From Shimia sp. (GTDB lineage Bacteria; Pseudomonadota; Alphaproteobacteria; Rhodobacterales; Rhodobacteraceae), in NCBI RefSeq assembly GCF_022448905.1, contig NZ_JAKVCW010000004.1, positions 297,397-361,396 on the forward strand: a DNA stretch of 64,000 bases. The letters are read 5' to 3'. A program made the translations under genes and the position numbers. Under the pieces are notes generated by a model. The model saw only the letters and a program-made list of their open reading frames with translations, ran no database searches and was not told the origin of the DNA. The stretch's first letter is position 1. Each line of letters opens with the position of its first letter. Positions 52,135-61,486 of this stretch are shown one piece after another.

Positions 52135-52740
52135 ATGGACCTCACTCACATCCTTACCTTCAATCTTGCACTGGCCGCCGCCATTGCCAGTCCCGGCCCA
52201 GCTTTCCTGATTTCCGTAAAAACCACCCTCACCGCGGGCCGCCGTGCTGGTCTCGCTGTGGGGGCCGGTCTCGGCCTCATGGCCGCGCTCTGGACCCTGG
52301 CCGCCCTTATGGGGCTGGAAGTGATCTTCACCGCCTTCCCATGGGCCTACCTCGCCGTGAAAACCATCGGCGCGCTTTATCTGATGTATATCGCCTACGG
52401 CATGTGGAAAGGCGCTCGTGATCCTTTGGCACCAACCGACGTGAAACCGGCCCATCACGCTTTCTGGCAAGGGCTGATGATCAACCTGATGAACCCCAAA
52501 TCGGTGTTGTTTGCCGCCGCCGTGCTGGTGGTGATCTTCCCCGCCAACATGACGCTCTCGGAAAAAGGCTTCATCTTCTCCAATCACCTGGTGATCGAGC
52601 TGATCTTCTACAGCCTGCTGGCCTTTGGCATGAGCACAGCCACAGCCCGCGCCGCCTACCTGCGCGCCAAGACCTATCTCGACCGCATCGCCGCCGTGGT
52701 ACTTTCCGCCCTCGGCCTGCGCCTTCTGTTTGGCAAATAA
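52135..52740 (+). CDS. LysE/RhtB family exporter
   Basis: 201-residue amino-acid exporter-type protein with six hydrophobic segments. The N-terminal ASPGPAFLISVKTTLTAGRR matches the LysE signature, and FWQGLMINLMNPKSVLFAAA matches the second conserved loop. Typical length of the family. The ATG at 52135 is preferred because the LysE domain starts immediately; upstream codons are Pro/Gln-rich. Substrate is unknown (amino acids or lactones). Confidence 0.92.
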   Translation: MDLTHILTFNLALAAAIASPGPAFLISVKTTLTAGRRAGLAVGAGLGLMAALWTLAALMGLEVIFTAFPWAYLAVKTIGALYLMYIAYGMWKGARDPLAPTDVKPAHHAFWQGLMINLMNPKSVLFAAAVLVVIFPANMTLSEKGFIFSNHLVIELIFYSLLAFGMSTATARAAYLRAKTYLDRIAAVVLSALGLRLLFGK

Positions 52741-52752
52741 CACCTGATAAAC

Positions 52753-52779
52753 AAAAAATGGCGGCCCGAGGGCCGCCAG
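52753..52779 (-). terminator. Rho-independent terminator of the trypsin-like gene
   Basis: TGGCGGCCC/GGGCCGCCA hairpin with 3-nt loop followed by TTTTTT on the minus strand, between the convergent lysE-type and protease genes. Confidence 0.85.
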
Positions 52780-52808
52780 AGTTGGACAAGTAAGCCAGAG
52801 CAGGAGGC

Positions 52809-53510
52809 TTACCCACCCGCAATCATTTGCCGGAGCGTGTCCGCGCTCAACAGCGTCCCCACAGAGACATTCTTTCCACCCATCGCTGCCTTGGCAGACA
52901 CCACAGAAACCACCGCAGGGTTGTTGCCATTGGTCAGCGCCAGAACCGGCGCGCCAGAGGCGCCAAAGTTGACTTCACAGCTCATCACCAGCGTTTCCTG
53001 CTGACGGGCCAGCACGCGGCAGGGATATTCCAGAATCGGATCGGTGCGGTTGCTGATGGTGTAGCTCAACACCCCCAGCATATCGCCGCTGGACAGGTTG
53101 GCACCGTAGCGCATGGGCAGCACAGAGTTCTTTGCAATTGGCGTGCCCAGCTTCAGCAGCGCGATGTCACTGCCCACTTGAGCTTTGCCCTTGTGGTTGT
53201 GGATGTAATCGGGATGCGCCGTGGCAACAGAGACTTTGCGAACCGCCTTGGCCTTGCCGCGCTTCAAACCAGCCTGAAACTCGATCTGATGGGGCTGGAG
53301 TTTTTTGCCGGTACGCGGGTCATAAAGACAATGCGCGGCGGTCAGCACCAATTCCGGTGAAATCAATGCGCCCGTACACATCGCCTTACCTGACAACATC
53401 AGGCGTCCAACCGCTGCCTCTCCGGGCAGCTTCCCTGTTACGTTTGCTTCGGCATGCAACACGGCTGGCAGCAGCGTTACAAGTGTGGCGAGTAGTCTAA
53501 TGGCGCGCAT
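52809..53510 (-). CDS. Trypsin-like serine protease, secreted
   Basis: 233-residue exported protease: signal peptide LLATLVTLLPAVLHAEA, then the chymotrypsin fold. His of the triad in LTAAHCLYD, Asp in VGSDIALLKLG, and Ser in NFGASGAPVLAL. The serine motif departs from GDSGGP in both flanking positions (GASGAP), a form seen in V8-like and some bacterial relatives. Four cysteines can form two disulfides (CTGAL/AAHC and YPCRV/MSCEV). Function in periplasm or outside is unknown. Confidence 0.9.
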   Translation of the reverse strand: MRAIRLLATLVTLLPAVLHAEANVTGKLPGEAAVGRLMLSGKAMCTGALISPELVLTAAHCLYDPRTGKKLQPHQIEFQAGLKRGKAKAVRKVSVATAHPDYIHNHKGKAQVGSDIALLKLGTPIAKNSVLPMRYGANLSSGDMLGVLSYTISNRTDPILEYPCRVLARQQETLVMSCEVNFGASGAPVLALTNGNNPAVVSVVSAKAAMGGKNVSVGTLLSADTLRQMIAGG

Positions 53511-53797
53511 GGTGCCTCCCTCAAATCCTTGAAATCACTTGAACAAGCATCTGGGGCAGCATTCGGACCAAATCGGTGCCATTTGCGGTCTGTTTCTGGG
53601 GCACGCGGTGTTCGACTTGGGGCCAAAACAAGGCAGTCGTTAAAATCCAACTCTCCGCAATTTGCGTAAAAATCGATGTATATATAAGGAGAGCCCGCAG
53701 TCACTGTGGTCGATGAATTTGACAATCGTAAAGGCAGAGCAAACTGTCTCTTGCGCCCGCCCTATTTTCGGCCCATTGCTGCGCTAGGATGCGCGAC

Positions 53798-54316
53798 ATG
53801 AAAGACAACCTGCATATGACGGATGAATCCTTTGCCCCTACGGCTGAGAACCAGCGCCGCTTCCGCGACGCCCTTGGGTGCTTTGCCACCGGTGTGACCG
53901 TTGTCACCGTGCCCACCGCTCAGGGTCCACTTGGCATGACCGCCAATTCTTTCTCTTCTGTGTCGCTTGATCCGCCGCTGGTGCTCTGGTGCCCGGCCCG
54001 CAATTCAGAGCGCCACCCGTTCTTTGCCGGTGCCAGCCACTTTGCCATCCATATGCTGCGCGATGACCAAAGCGCACTGGCCATGGACTTCGCCCGCAAC
54101 GGCGATCCCTTCGCCACATTGCAACATGGCACCAACGCCGATCACGTGCCGCTGTTGCCGGATTGTCTGGCCCGCTTTGAATGCCGCACCCATGCGGTGC
54201 ACGATGGCGGTGACCATGACATTGTGGTGGGTCAGGTGGAACGCCTCTGGGTCGGCGAAGGCAAACCCTTGGTCTTTGCACAGTCCCACTTTGGATGCTT
54301 TGACGCCAACGCCTAA
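53798..54316 (+). CDS. Flavin reductase family protein
   Basis: 172-residue FMN-binding split-barrel protein of the flavin reductase (DIM6/HpaC-like) family: RDALGCFATGVTVVTVPTA, GMTANSFSSVSLDPPLV, and the C-terminal HFGCFD-type end. Such proteins supply reduced flavin to two-component monooxygenases or act alone. No oxygenase gene is adjacent. The start is uncertain among three ATG codons (53789, 53798, 53816); the second is at good distance from AGGA. Confidence 0.9.
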   Translation: MKDNLHMTDESFAPTAENQRRFRDALGCFATGVTVVTVPTAQGPLGMTANSFSSVSLDPPLVLWCPARNSERHPFFAGASHFAIHMLRDDQSALAMDFARNGDPFATLQHGTNADHVPLLPDCLARFECRTHAVHDGGDHDIVVGQVERLWVGEGKPLVFAQSHFGCFDANA

Positions 54317-54479
54317 GCCTCTATAATTTCAGCGCTTTACACAGCCCCGCTCAAGGTAACGCAGGGTTGCGTCTTTGACATGGCTTTTCCCCACTATTTT
54401 TGTTGTGAATCAAAGTGGGCCCTCCATATTGGGAGCATAACGCGCCAACAAATTACCCTTTTGAGCACTGGAGCCTCCC

Positions 54480-55421
54480 TTGGAACAGTCCGCCCCTCAC
54501 GTGAACAGTTTTGACGCCATGCTGGCCGCCACCGCGCCGCTGGACCCGATTGCCACCGCCGTTGTGCACCCCTGTGACGCCGCCTCTCTGATCGGCGCGC
54601 TCGAAGCCCGCGACAAAACCCTGATCACCCCCATTCTGGTCGGACCCGAAGACCGCATCAAAGCTGTCGCAGCCGAGGAAGGCCACAACATCGACGGGTT
54701 GGACATCGTCGACGCCAAACACAGCCACGCCAGCGCCCAGGCCGCCGTGCGTCTTGTGCGCGAAGGCAAGGCCCAGGCCCTGATGAAAGGCGCGCTGCAC
54801 ACCGATGAGGTCATGAGCGCCGTGGTCGACAAGGTCACCGGCCTGCGCACCGAACGCCGCATGAGCCACGTCTTTGTCCTCGACGTGCCCACCTACCCCA
54901 AACCGCTTCTGATCACCGACGCCGCAATCAACATCTTCCCCGATCTGATGGTCAAAGCCGACATCGTGCAAAACAGCATTGAGCTCGCGCACGCGATTGG
55001 CGTCGACGAGCCGAAAGTGGCCATCCTCTCCGCGCTGGAAACCATTTACCCCAAGATCCCCTCCACTGTCGAAGCCGCAGCACTCTGCAAAATGGCTGAC
55101 CGGGGCCAAATCACCGGCGGCGTGCTGGACGGCCCCCTGGCCTTTGACAACGCCATTTCGCGCAAGGCCGCTGACGCCAAAGGCATCACATCTCCCGTCC
55201 CTGGCGAAGCCGACATCCTCGTCGCCCCTGACCTGGAAGCTGGCAACATGATCGCCAAACAGCTGATGTACCTCGCCGGTGCCGACAGCGCCGGTCTCGT
55301 GCTGGGCGCGCGCGTTCCGATCATGCTGACCTCCCGCGCCGACGGCACGCTCAGCCGTCTGGTCTCCGCCGCGCTGGCGCAGCTCATGGTGCACCACACC
55401 CTTGGTCGGGACCTGATGTGA
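54480..55421 (+). CDS. pta: Phosphate acetyltransferase
   Basis: 313-residue phosphate acetyl/butyryl transferase domain protein, converting acetyl-CoA plus phosphate to acetyl phosphate. Characteristic segments: ALMKGALHTDEVMSAV, RRMSHVFVLDVPTYPKPLLI, and DILVAPDLEAGNMIAKQLMY. It starts at TTG behind GGAG with 5-nt spacing. The stop overlaps the acetate kinase start (TGATG), so the two act as one module linking acetyl-CoA and acetate. The short form lacks the regulatory N-terminal domain of E. coli Pta. A butyryl substrate cannot be excluded, although ackA makes acetate most likely. Confidence 0.92.
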   Translation: MEQSAPHVNSFDAMLAATAPLDPIATAVVHPCDAASLIGALEARDKTLITPILVGPEDRIKAVAAEEGHNIDGLDIVDAKHSHASAQAAVRLVREGKAQALMKGALHTDEVMSAVVDKVTGLRTERRMSHVFVLDVPTYPKPLLITDAAINIFPDLMVKADIVQNSIELAHAIGVDEPKVAILSALETIYPKIPSTVEAAALCKMADRGQITGGVLDGPLAFDNAISRKAADAKGITSPVPGEADILVAPDLEAGNMIAKQLMYLAGADSAGLVLGARVPIMLTSRADGTLSRLVSAALAQLMVHHTLGRDLM

Positions 55422-56578
55422 TGCCGGAAACACAAGACGCCTTTCTGGTCCTGAACGCCGGATCGTCCTCCATCAAATACGCCGTCTATGGCGCTGATCT
55501 GAAACAGATATTGCATGGCCAAGTCGACCGCATCGGCCTGGACCCGCAATACCACGGCGGCGCTAAACACATTGACGTGCCGGTGGCGGACAACGCCACC
55601 CACGCCGAAATTCTCGACTGGCTGCTGACCCATATCGCGGGCCTCTCCGACAACCTGCGCATCATCGGTGCGGGGCACCGCGTGGTGCATGGCGGTCAAG
55701 ACTTTGCCGCCCCCGCGCGTGTCACCGACGACGTCATTGCCAAGCTGCGCACCCTCGCCCCGCTGGCGCCTGGTCACCAACCGCACAACCTCGCCGGCAT
55801 CGCCGCCGTCGCCCGCCGCTGGCCCGATATCCCGCAGGTCGCCTGCTTTGACACTGCTTTCCACCGCACCCAGCCGCGCATCGCACAGCTCTTCGCCATC
55901 CCGCGCAGCTTCTCTGATGATGGCGTGCTGCGCTACGGATTCCACGGGCTGAGCTACCACTATATCTCCACCCAACTCCCGCACCACTTGGACAAACCCA
56001 ATGGCAAAGTCATCGTGGCCCACCTCGGCAACGGCGCTTCCATGTGTGCCATGCAGAACATGAAGTCCGTCGCCACCACCATGGGCTACACCGCGCTCGA
56101 CGGTTTGGTCATGGGCCGCCGCTGTGGCGAACTTGACCCCGGTGTGATCTTCCACATGCTACGCGACCGCGGCATGTCCGTGGCAGACATCGAAGACACA
56201 TTGGGCACCAAATCCGGCCTCCTGGGTGTCTCCGATATCAGCTCCGACATGCGCGACCTGCTCGCCTCGGACAGCCCGGCGGCCGCCGAGGCCGTGGACC
56301 TCTTTGTCTATCAGGCTTGCAAGAAAATCGGCGCCTTGGCCGCGTCCATGGGCGGCGTTGGCTCTCTGGTCTTCACAGGCGGCATAGGCGAAAACTCCGC
56401 CGCCATCCGCGCCCGCATCCTGCAAGGCTGCGCCTGGCTTGGCGCGGACATCGACGACGCGGCCAACGCGGCAGGAAACGCCCGGATCACCACCGCAAAC
56501 AGCCGTCTCGCCGCCTTTGTCATCCCCACCGACGAAGAAGGCATCATCGCCGGCGAAACCCAACGCTTGGTTGGCTAG
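55421..56578 (+). CDS. ackA: Acetate kinase
   Basis: 385-residue ASKHA-fold kinase interconverting acetyl phosphate and acetate with ATP formation. Key motifs: FLVLNAGSSSIKYAVY (nucleotide loop with Asn), GAGHRVVHGG, FHGLSYHYIS, AHLGNGASMCA and TGGIGENSAAIR. Translational coupling with pta by a one-base overlap. Propionate kinase is a related alternative but the context favours acetate. Confidence 0.94.
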   Translation: MPETQDAFLVLNAGSSSIKYAVYGADLKQILHGQVDRIGLDPQYHGGAKHIDVPVADNATHAEILDWLLTHIAGLSDNLRIIGAGHRVVHGGQDFAAPARVTDDVIAKLRTLAPLAPGHQPHNLAGIAAVARRWPDIPQVACFDTAFHRTQPRIAQLFAIPRSFSDDGVLRYGFHGLSYHYISTQLPHHLDKPNGKVIVAHLGNGASMCAMQNMKSVATTMGYTALDGLVMGRRCGELDPGVIFHMLRDRGMSVADIEDTLGTKSGLLGVSDISSDMRDLLASDSPAAAEAVDLFVYQACKKIGALAASMGGVGSLVFTGGIGENSAAIRARILQGCAWLGADIDDAANAAGNARITTANSRLAAFVIPTDEEGIIAGETQRLVG

Positions 56579-56665
56579 AAAACATCGCCCGTCGCACAGG
56601 CGGCGGGCGCACTTCCCCGCATCACCCCTAATGACTTCCCCACAAAACCGCCCTAGCCTGCCCCC

Positions 56666-57298
56666 ATGGATTTGTTTGAACGCTTTGTCACCCTCTGGGT
56701 TGTGATCGACCCGATCGGCACCATCCCCGTCTTCATCGCCGTCACCGCCGCCATGACCGCGCCGGAACGGCGCAAAACTGCCCTCCTTGCTGCAGCAGTC
56801 TCTGCAGCGGTCCTGCTCTTCTTCCTTGTCTTCGGACAACTGCTGATCGACGGCCTTGGCATCAGCCTGCTGTCCTTCCAGGTCGCGGGCGGCATTGTGC
56901 TTTTCCTATTTGCGCTTACCATGATCTTTGGTGAAAGCAAACCGGAGAGCGACAAGCACGCCGCCGACGCAGACGCCGAGCTGGCCCAAAAGCCCTCACC
57001 GGCCGTCTTCCCGCTGGCGGTCCCGTCCTTGGCAAGCCCCGGCGCCATGCTCGCGATTGTTCTTTTGACCGACAACAACACCGTATCGATCCCGGATCAG
57101 GCCATCACAGCCGTGGTTATGCTGGTCGTCCTGGTGTTTGCCTACCTCTGCATGCAGGCCGCTGGCCCCATCATCCGCGCAATCGGCAACTCCGGTGCCG
57201 CCATTGTCAGCCGCGTTATGGGCATGATCCTGGCATCCGTGGCCGCCGACCTCGTGATCGGCGCGGCGCTCGAGATCGCTAAAACGGGATCACTCTAA
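56666..57298 (+). CDS. MarC family integral membrane protein
   Basis: 210-residue six-helix membrane protein of the MarC (UPF0056) family: FVTLWVVIDPIGTIPVFIAV, then FPLAVPSLASPGAMLAIVLL. The family's function is unresolved; early claims for a role in drug resistance were not sustained in E. coli. It lies 87 bp after ackA. Confidence 0.92.
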   Translation: MDLFERFVTLWVVIDPIGTIPVFIAVTAAMTAPERRKTALLAAAVSAAVLLFFLVFGQLLIDGLGISLLSFQVAGGIVLFLFALTMIFGESKPESDKHAADADAELAQKPSPAVFPLAVPSLASPGAMLAIVLLTDNNTVSIPDQAITAVVMLVVLVFAYLCMQAAGPIIRAIGNSGAAIVSRVMGMILASVAADLVIGAALEIAKTGSL

Positions 57299-57330
57299 GA
57301 GACGCGCAGGCGCGTTAACCTGTCGCGCCT

Positions 57331-57380
57331 CAAAACACGCACCTCCGCAAAACAGCCGCGACACCGACAGAATACCGACG
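57331..57380. repeat. 50-bp dispersed repeat, copy 2
   Basis: Second copy of the element at 3694-3743 (46 of 50 identical, same orientation). It lies 38 bp beyond the stop of the minus-strand dehalogenase gene and runs into a small CCGACG/CGTCGG hairpin at 57375-57393. Confidence 0.75.
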
Positions 57381-57418
57381 CGCAAAACGTCGGTAGTCTC
57401 AAGGGTTAACGCACCGCG

Positions 57419-60400
57419 CTATAGGTCGATTTCGATCACCCCACCGGCCTCTTTTGCCCGGCTCTGACAGAGGATCACGGCGCTCTCACGCTGCTTGTTG
57501 GACAGCACAAAATCACGGTGCTCTACCTCACCGGACAAAAGCCCACATTTACAGACTCCGCAGATCCCATCGGCACATTTCACATCCACATGCACGCCGT
57601 TATCCAGCAGAACATCAGTTGCAATTTTATCCGCCGGAACAAGCAGTTCCCGTCCGTCCTTGAGCTTCAGTGTGAAGTCGAAGTTCTCAAACTCCGGCTG
57701 CTCCGGCACATTGAAGTACTCCAAATGCCGCGCCTCTTCCGGGAAGCCTTGACGCTCTGCTGCCTGCATCACCCCGTCCATAAACCGGTCCGGCCCGCAG
57801 GTGTAGACATGCCACCCATCCTGGTAGCCGCTCAGCAAGGCGTCCAAATCTGCCCGCGTGCCCTTGTCAGAGAAGTGGAACACCACCTTGTCCGCCCAGG
57901 GCATTGCCTTGAGATCATTGATATATCCGGCGCTATCTTCGCGACTTGCAGAGTAGTGCAACGCAAAATCCCGGCCCAGATCATGCAGGCGATGGGCAAA
58001 GGCAATCATCGGCGTAATCCCGATCCCGCCGCCCATCAGGAAGGTCTTTGTCGCATCCTCAACCAGCTCAAAATGGTTGATCGGCTTGGACACAAACACC
58101 TTGCGCCCTTCGCGGAAAATCCTGTGCAGGAAAGCACTTCCGCCCCGCCCTTCGTCTTCACGCAACACACCGATCTGATACTTTGACCGATCTTTAGGAT
58201 CTCCGGACATGCTGTACTGGCGCAAAAACTCCGGCGCGACCAACACATCCAAATGCCCGCCCGCGGTCCACTCCGGCAACGGCGTGCCGTCCAAGGTCTG
58301 GAATTCATACTTCGTCACATCCGCCGTCATCGGCTCAACATGCGAAATCTGCACCTGCAACACCGGCGCATCCTCTGCATCCGGCACCTCATAGCGGTCA
58401 ATCACACTTTCGTCGCCGGAGGCCACACGCGCCTTATACTCCTCAGCGGAAACCATTGAGTCATAGGCCTGAATCCCCGCCTCTCGATCCATCGGGAACG
58501 GATACGGCCACGGATGTGGGGCGAGCGCCGCTGGATAGACCGCCAGCGTCTGATCCTCATATTTCAGGTCCAGATCTTTCTGCAAATCCCGCCGGTTGAG
58601 TGGATGCTGCGTCGGCCGATACGCCCCGTCTTCCTCCAGCTCAATGTCCCACCACCATTTCTTGGTGTCGTTTAACCCACCATTGCCAACCGCGTCGTCC
58701 AATTTGGCCAAAGGTTTGGCAAGGCTCGGGAAATTGCTCGCCGCCCAGCGGAACGGCGCCTCGGAAAACAGCCCCTCTAGGTTCCAGGGGCAGGTCTTCA
58801 TACACCGTCCACACATAGACCCGCCTGGCGTCGAAATCCGATAGGTCGCACACTTTTGACTGTCCGACTTCCAGATCTCATAGCCGTTGAACATCAGCTT
58901 TGGACCAGCTGTGATTGCGCCAGACGGACATTCCCGCGCGCACTTGTTGCAGTTCTCACAGAAGTTTTGCAGCCCAAAATCAATAGGTTGGTCGTGATCC
59001 ATCGGCATATCCGTGGTCACCGCCCCGGACTTCAACCGCGGCCCCAGATAGGGGTTTAAGATCACCTCCCCAATCCGGCTCACCTCGCCCAGCCCCGACA
59101 GGAGCAGCAGTGGCGGTTGCAGCACTTCTCCGTCCATCACCGTATGCGCCTTAGCCTTGTAGCCGAGATTGCGGATCTGCTGCGCGATCACGCCGCCCAA
59201 CAAGGAAAACCGCAAATACGCGCGCATGGACTGCGCCACGCTGATCCAGTCATCGCCGCTGGCGCCTTCCATGGTTTCATAACCTTGATCCACGATCATG
59301 CTGATCGCATTGTCATGCACCGGGTTGATCGGCGTGCCGGTGGCATCATGGCTGTACCACGCCCACTCCGGACAACGGCTCAAGCCCACCGCATCCACGC
59401 CAAGAAAGTAGGTCGCAGCTTTCAAATTCGCCGCGTTACGCTCTGAATCCGTTGGCTTTTTAACCTCAGCACTGGCGCCATCCTGCAACAGCACAAAGGC
59501 CCCCAAGGCCCGCCGCTGCGCCATACTTGGCGCGGCTTTACGCACGTAGTAACCGCCTTTGGCTGCATCCTGCAGCGACTTGCCCATGTCGCCAAACTGC
59601 ACCCGCGCAAACATATCCGCGCGCTTGGGCACCCGCGCCACATTGGCCTCATCAATGTAGGTTGTCGGCGTCTCCACCCGTTTTAACCGCTCAAACGGTT
59701 GCGCCCCCTTCACGTAGTCCCGATTGCGGAACGGGTCCTGGTTCATCGCCGACTTGGCAAAGCCTTTGCCCAGCCACCAGGCCGGCCCTTGCGTCTTGAA
59801 CCAAGGCTGTTCCGCCATCGGTGCCAACGCGCCATCATGGGCCAGCTCCATATCGGTGGTGATCACTGCCAAGCCATACCGCGTGCCCAACCACGGCGCC
59901 ACCAAGGCGCCATCCTCACAAGACACGAGCCCAGCCGACAGCGCCACCTTGCCCAAATCCACATCCGAAGACGTCGCCGTATGTGCCTTGGCGCCAAAGC
60001 CCAACAGTCTGATATAATTGGCAATCACCACGGCACTTTCCGTGGCCCGCAAACAGGCGCGATGGTTCTGCGCGTCCAAGATCCAGTCACTGCCGGGCTC
60101 GCCCCGCTCCGGGTCCCGGTGGTGTTCAATCAAAAACACCAGCGCATGTTTGTGGCTCTCAATCGAGCTGGGTGGCATCTCCATGGAGTCCTTAAGATCG
60201 GCCATAATCAGGTCGATCCCCGCCGCCAAGGATTTGATCTGCCGCGTGCGCAACGCCTCAGCCAGCCGATCAATGTCCGGGTTGCGCCGCGGCTCCTCCA
60301 GCCGCGCCGCATCGGTTAGCGGCCCAACTCCCACCATAGAGGCATCGTTGAAATACCCGAATGATTTTAGGTGGTTGGCCCGCTCCACAGGATCACTCGG

Positions 60401-60631
60401 AATCTCTGACTGCACGCCATTGACCATCCCATCGCGCAGTGCATCCATCATCGCCTGGAACTCGCCCATGGCGTTCACGATGCTCTCTGGCTGCTCTGGA
60501 CGGTGGAAGGTCAACACGGGGTCATCTGGCACATTCTGCCAGGCGGCAGTGTCCTGCCGCTTTAGTCGTTCCAATGGGTACGGGCCCAGATGCACTGGCC
60601 GCGCCTTGTCGGAAAAAAACTTGATCCCCAT
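57419..60631 (-). CDS. Reductive dehalogenase-reductase fusion (catabolic BhbA-like)
   Basis: 1070-residue cytoplasmic fusion without Tat signal. Residues about 86-553 form a duplicated cobalamin-binding nitroreductase-like core: the halves share the pattern LG[F/Y]-x-AKAHT and APWLGTR / NPYLGPR before an ITTDM / VTTDM segment. Two 4Fe-4S sites follow: C558-x2-C561-x2-C564-x3-C568P and C594...C607-x2-C610-x3-C614P. Tyr426, Lys492 or Lys494, and Arg532 are candidates for the Tyr/Lys/Arg set of aerobic-type dehalogenases. From about 755 comes a phthalate-dioxygenase-reductase-like part: RQYSMSG flavin site (804-810), GGGIGITPM nucleotide site (867-875), and a plant-type 2Fe-2S with C1019-x4-C1024-x2-C1027...C1055. 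This layout matches self-sufficient NADPH-driven dehalogenases such as BhbA. Substrate unknown. Confidence 0.85.
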   Translation of the reverse strand: MGIKFFSDKARPVHLGPYPLERLKRQDTAAWQNVPDDPVLTFHRPEQPESIVNAMGEFQAMMDALRDGMVNGVQSEIPSDPVERANHLKSFGYFNDASMVGVGPLTDAARLEEPRRNPDIDRLAEALRTRQIKSLAAGIDLIMADLKDSMEMPPSSIESHKHALVFLIEHHRDPERGEPGSDWILDAQNHRACLRATESAVVIANYIRLLGFGAKAHTATSSDVDLGKVALSAGLVSCEDGALVAPWLGTRYGLAVITTDMELAHDGALAPMAEQPWFKTQGPAWWLGKGFAKSAMNQDPFRNRDYVKGAQPFERLKRVETPTTYIDEANVARVPKRADMFARVQFGDMGKSLQDAAKGGYYVRKAAPSMAQRRALGAFVLLQDGASAEVKKPTDSERNAANLKAATYFLGVDAVGLSRCPEWAWYSHDATGTPINPVHDNAISMIVDQGYETMEGASGDDWISVAQSMRAYLRFSLLGGVIAQQIRNLGYKAKAHTVMDGEVLQPPLLLLSGLGEVSRIGEVILNPYLGPRLKSGAVTTDMPMDHDQPIDFGLQNFCENCNKCARECPSGAITAGPKLMFNGYEIWKSDSQKCATYRISTPGGSMCGRCMKTCPWNLEGLFSEAPFRWAASNFPSLAKPLAKLDDAVGNGGLNDTKKWWWDIELEEDGAYRPTQHPLNRRDLQKDLDLKYEDQTLAVYPAALAPHPWPYPFPMDREAGIQAYDSMVSAEEYKARVASGDESVIDRYEVPDAEDAPVLQVQISHVEPMTADVTKYEFQTLDGTPLPEWTAGGHLDVLVAPEFLRQYSMSGDPKDRSKYQIGVLREDEGRGGSAFLHRIFREGRKVFVSKPINHFELVEDATKTFLMGGGIGITPMIAFAHRLHDLGRDFALHYSASREDSAGYINDLKAMPWADKVVFHFSDKGTRADLDALLSGYQDGWHVYTCGPDRFMDGVMQAAERQGFPEEARHLEYFNVPEQPEFENFDFTLKLKDGRELLVPADKIATDVLLDNGVHVDVKCADGICGVCKCGLLSGEVEHRDFVLSNKQRESAVILCQSRAKEAGGVIEIDL

Positions 60632-60696
60632 GATAGTCCTTCGCGCTGGTCTGCCACGCCATCCCCGGCACGACAGTTCTTAACAGGTTCAGTACG

Positions 60697-61395
60697 TCAG
60701 CTTTTTGTAACCATCAACGCCAGTTCGACCGGCGCGAGCCCCTCAATTGAACCGTGGATAACGTCCCCGGCGCTAACCGGACCCACACCAGACGGCGTGC
60801 CGGTCATCACCACGTCACCAGGTCCTAGGTGATAGAATTTCGACAGATGCATCACAATCTCGGTTGGCGACCAAACCATATCGCTCAATTTGCCGCCTTG
60901 GCGCGGCGTGCCATTTACAGACAGCGCAATTGTCTGATCGCCTATCGCTCCAAAATCCTTCACCCGCGTCAGCTCCGCGAACACCGCCGACCCTTCTACA
61001 TCTTTGCCCAGCGACCACGGCCGTCGATGATCCTTGCCATCCTGCTGCCGGTCGCGCCGCGTCATGTCCAAGGCACACCCATAGGCGAATACCGCCGCCG
61101 CAGCCTCGGCCTCATCCGCCTCAAACACCTCGGCACCAACGGCAAACGCCAGTTCCATTTCATGGTGATAGTTCGACGTGCCCGCTGGATAGGGCAATTC
61201 CGCGCCGCTTAAGACCGCGTGGGCCACGGACTTGGTGAAATACCACGGTGCCTCACGATCCACCTCTCCGCCCATTTCCGCCGCGTGCGCCGCATAGTTG
61301 CGCCCCACACAGAAAATCCGACGCACGGGATAACGCGCGGTTTCGTCCCGCACCGGAAGGGCAAAAACCTCTGCTGGCTCAAACAGGTAGCGCAA
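60697..61395 (-). CDS. Fumarylacetoacetate hydrolase family protein
   Basis: 232-residue FAH-fold protein: IFCVGRNYAAHAAEMGG, NYHHEMELAFAVG with metal ligands, DMTRRDRQ, GKDVEGSAVFAE, and MTGTPSGVGPVSAGDVI. Family members include fumarylpyruvate hydrolases, oxaloacetate decarboxylases and isomerases of aromatic catabolism. The start is a TTG preceded by a strong GGAGGAAG with 5-nt spacing; an upstream ATG in an arginine-rich stretch is rejected. It lies 65 bp upstream of the dehalogenase gene on the same strand, so the two may be co-transcribed. Confidence 0.9.
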   Translation of the reverse strand: MRYLFEPAEVFALPVRDETARYPVRRIFCVGRNYAAHAAEMGGEVDREAPWYFTKSVAHAVLSGAELPYPAGTSNYHHEMELAFAVGAEVFEADEAEAAAAVFAYGCALDMTRRDRQQDGKDHRRPWSLGKDVEGSAVFAELTRVKDFGAIGDQTIALSVNGTPRQGGKLSDMVWSPTEIVMHLSKFYHLGPGDVVMTGTPSGVGPVSAGDVIHGSIEGLAPVELALMVTKS

Positions 61396-61486
61396 AATCT
61401 TCCTCCACAACCTTCCCGCCACAGGCGGCAGGGATACGTTGTTTTAGCGCTATCAAACACCACAAGGAAGCGGCCTCACCAGGGTT

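Noticed and set aside
57375..57393. Terminator of the dehalogenase gene
   Set aside because: CCGACG/CGTCGG is a hairpin but has no T-run on the relevant side; it is treated as part of the dispersed repeat region.
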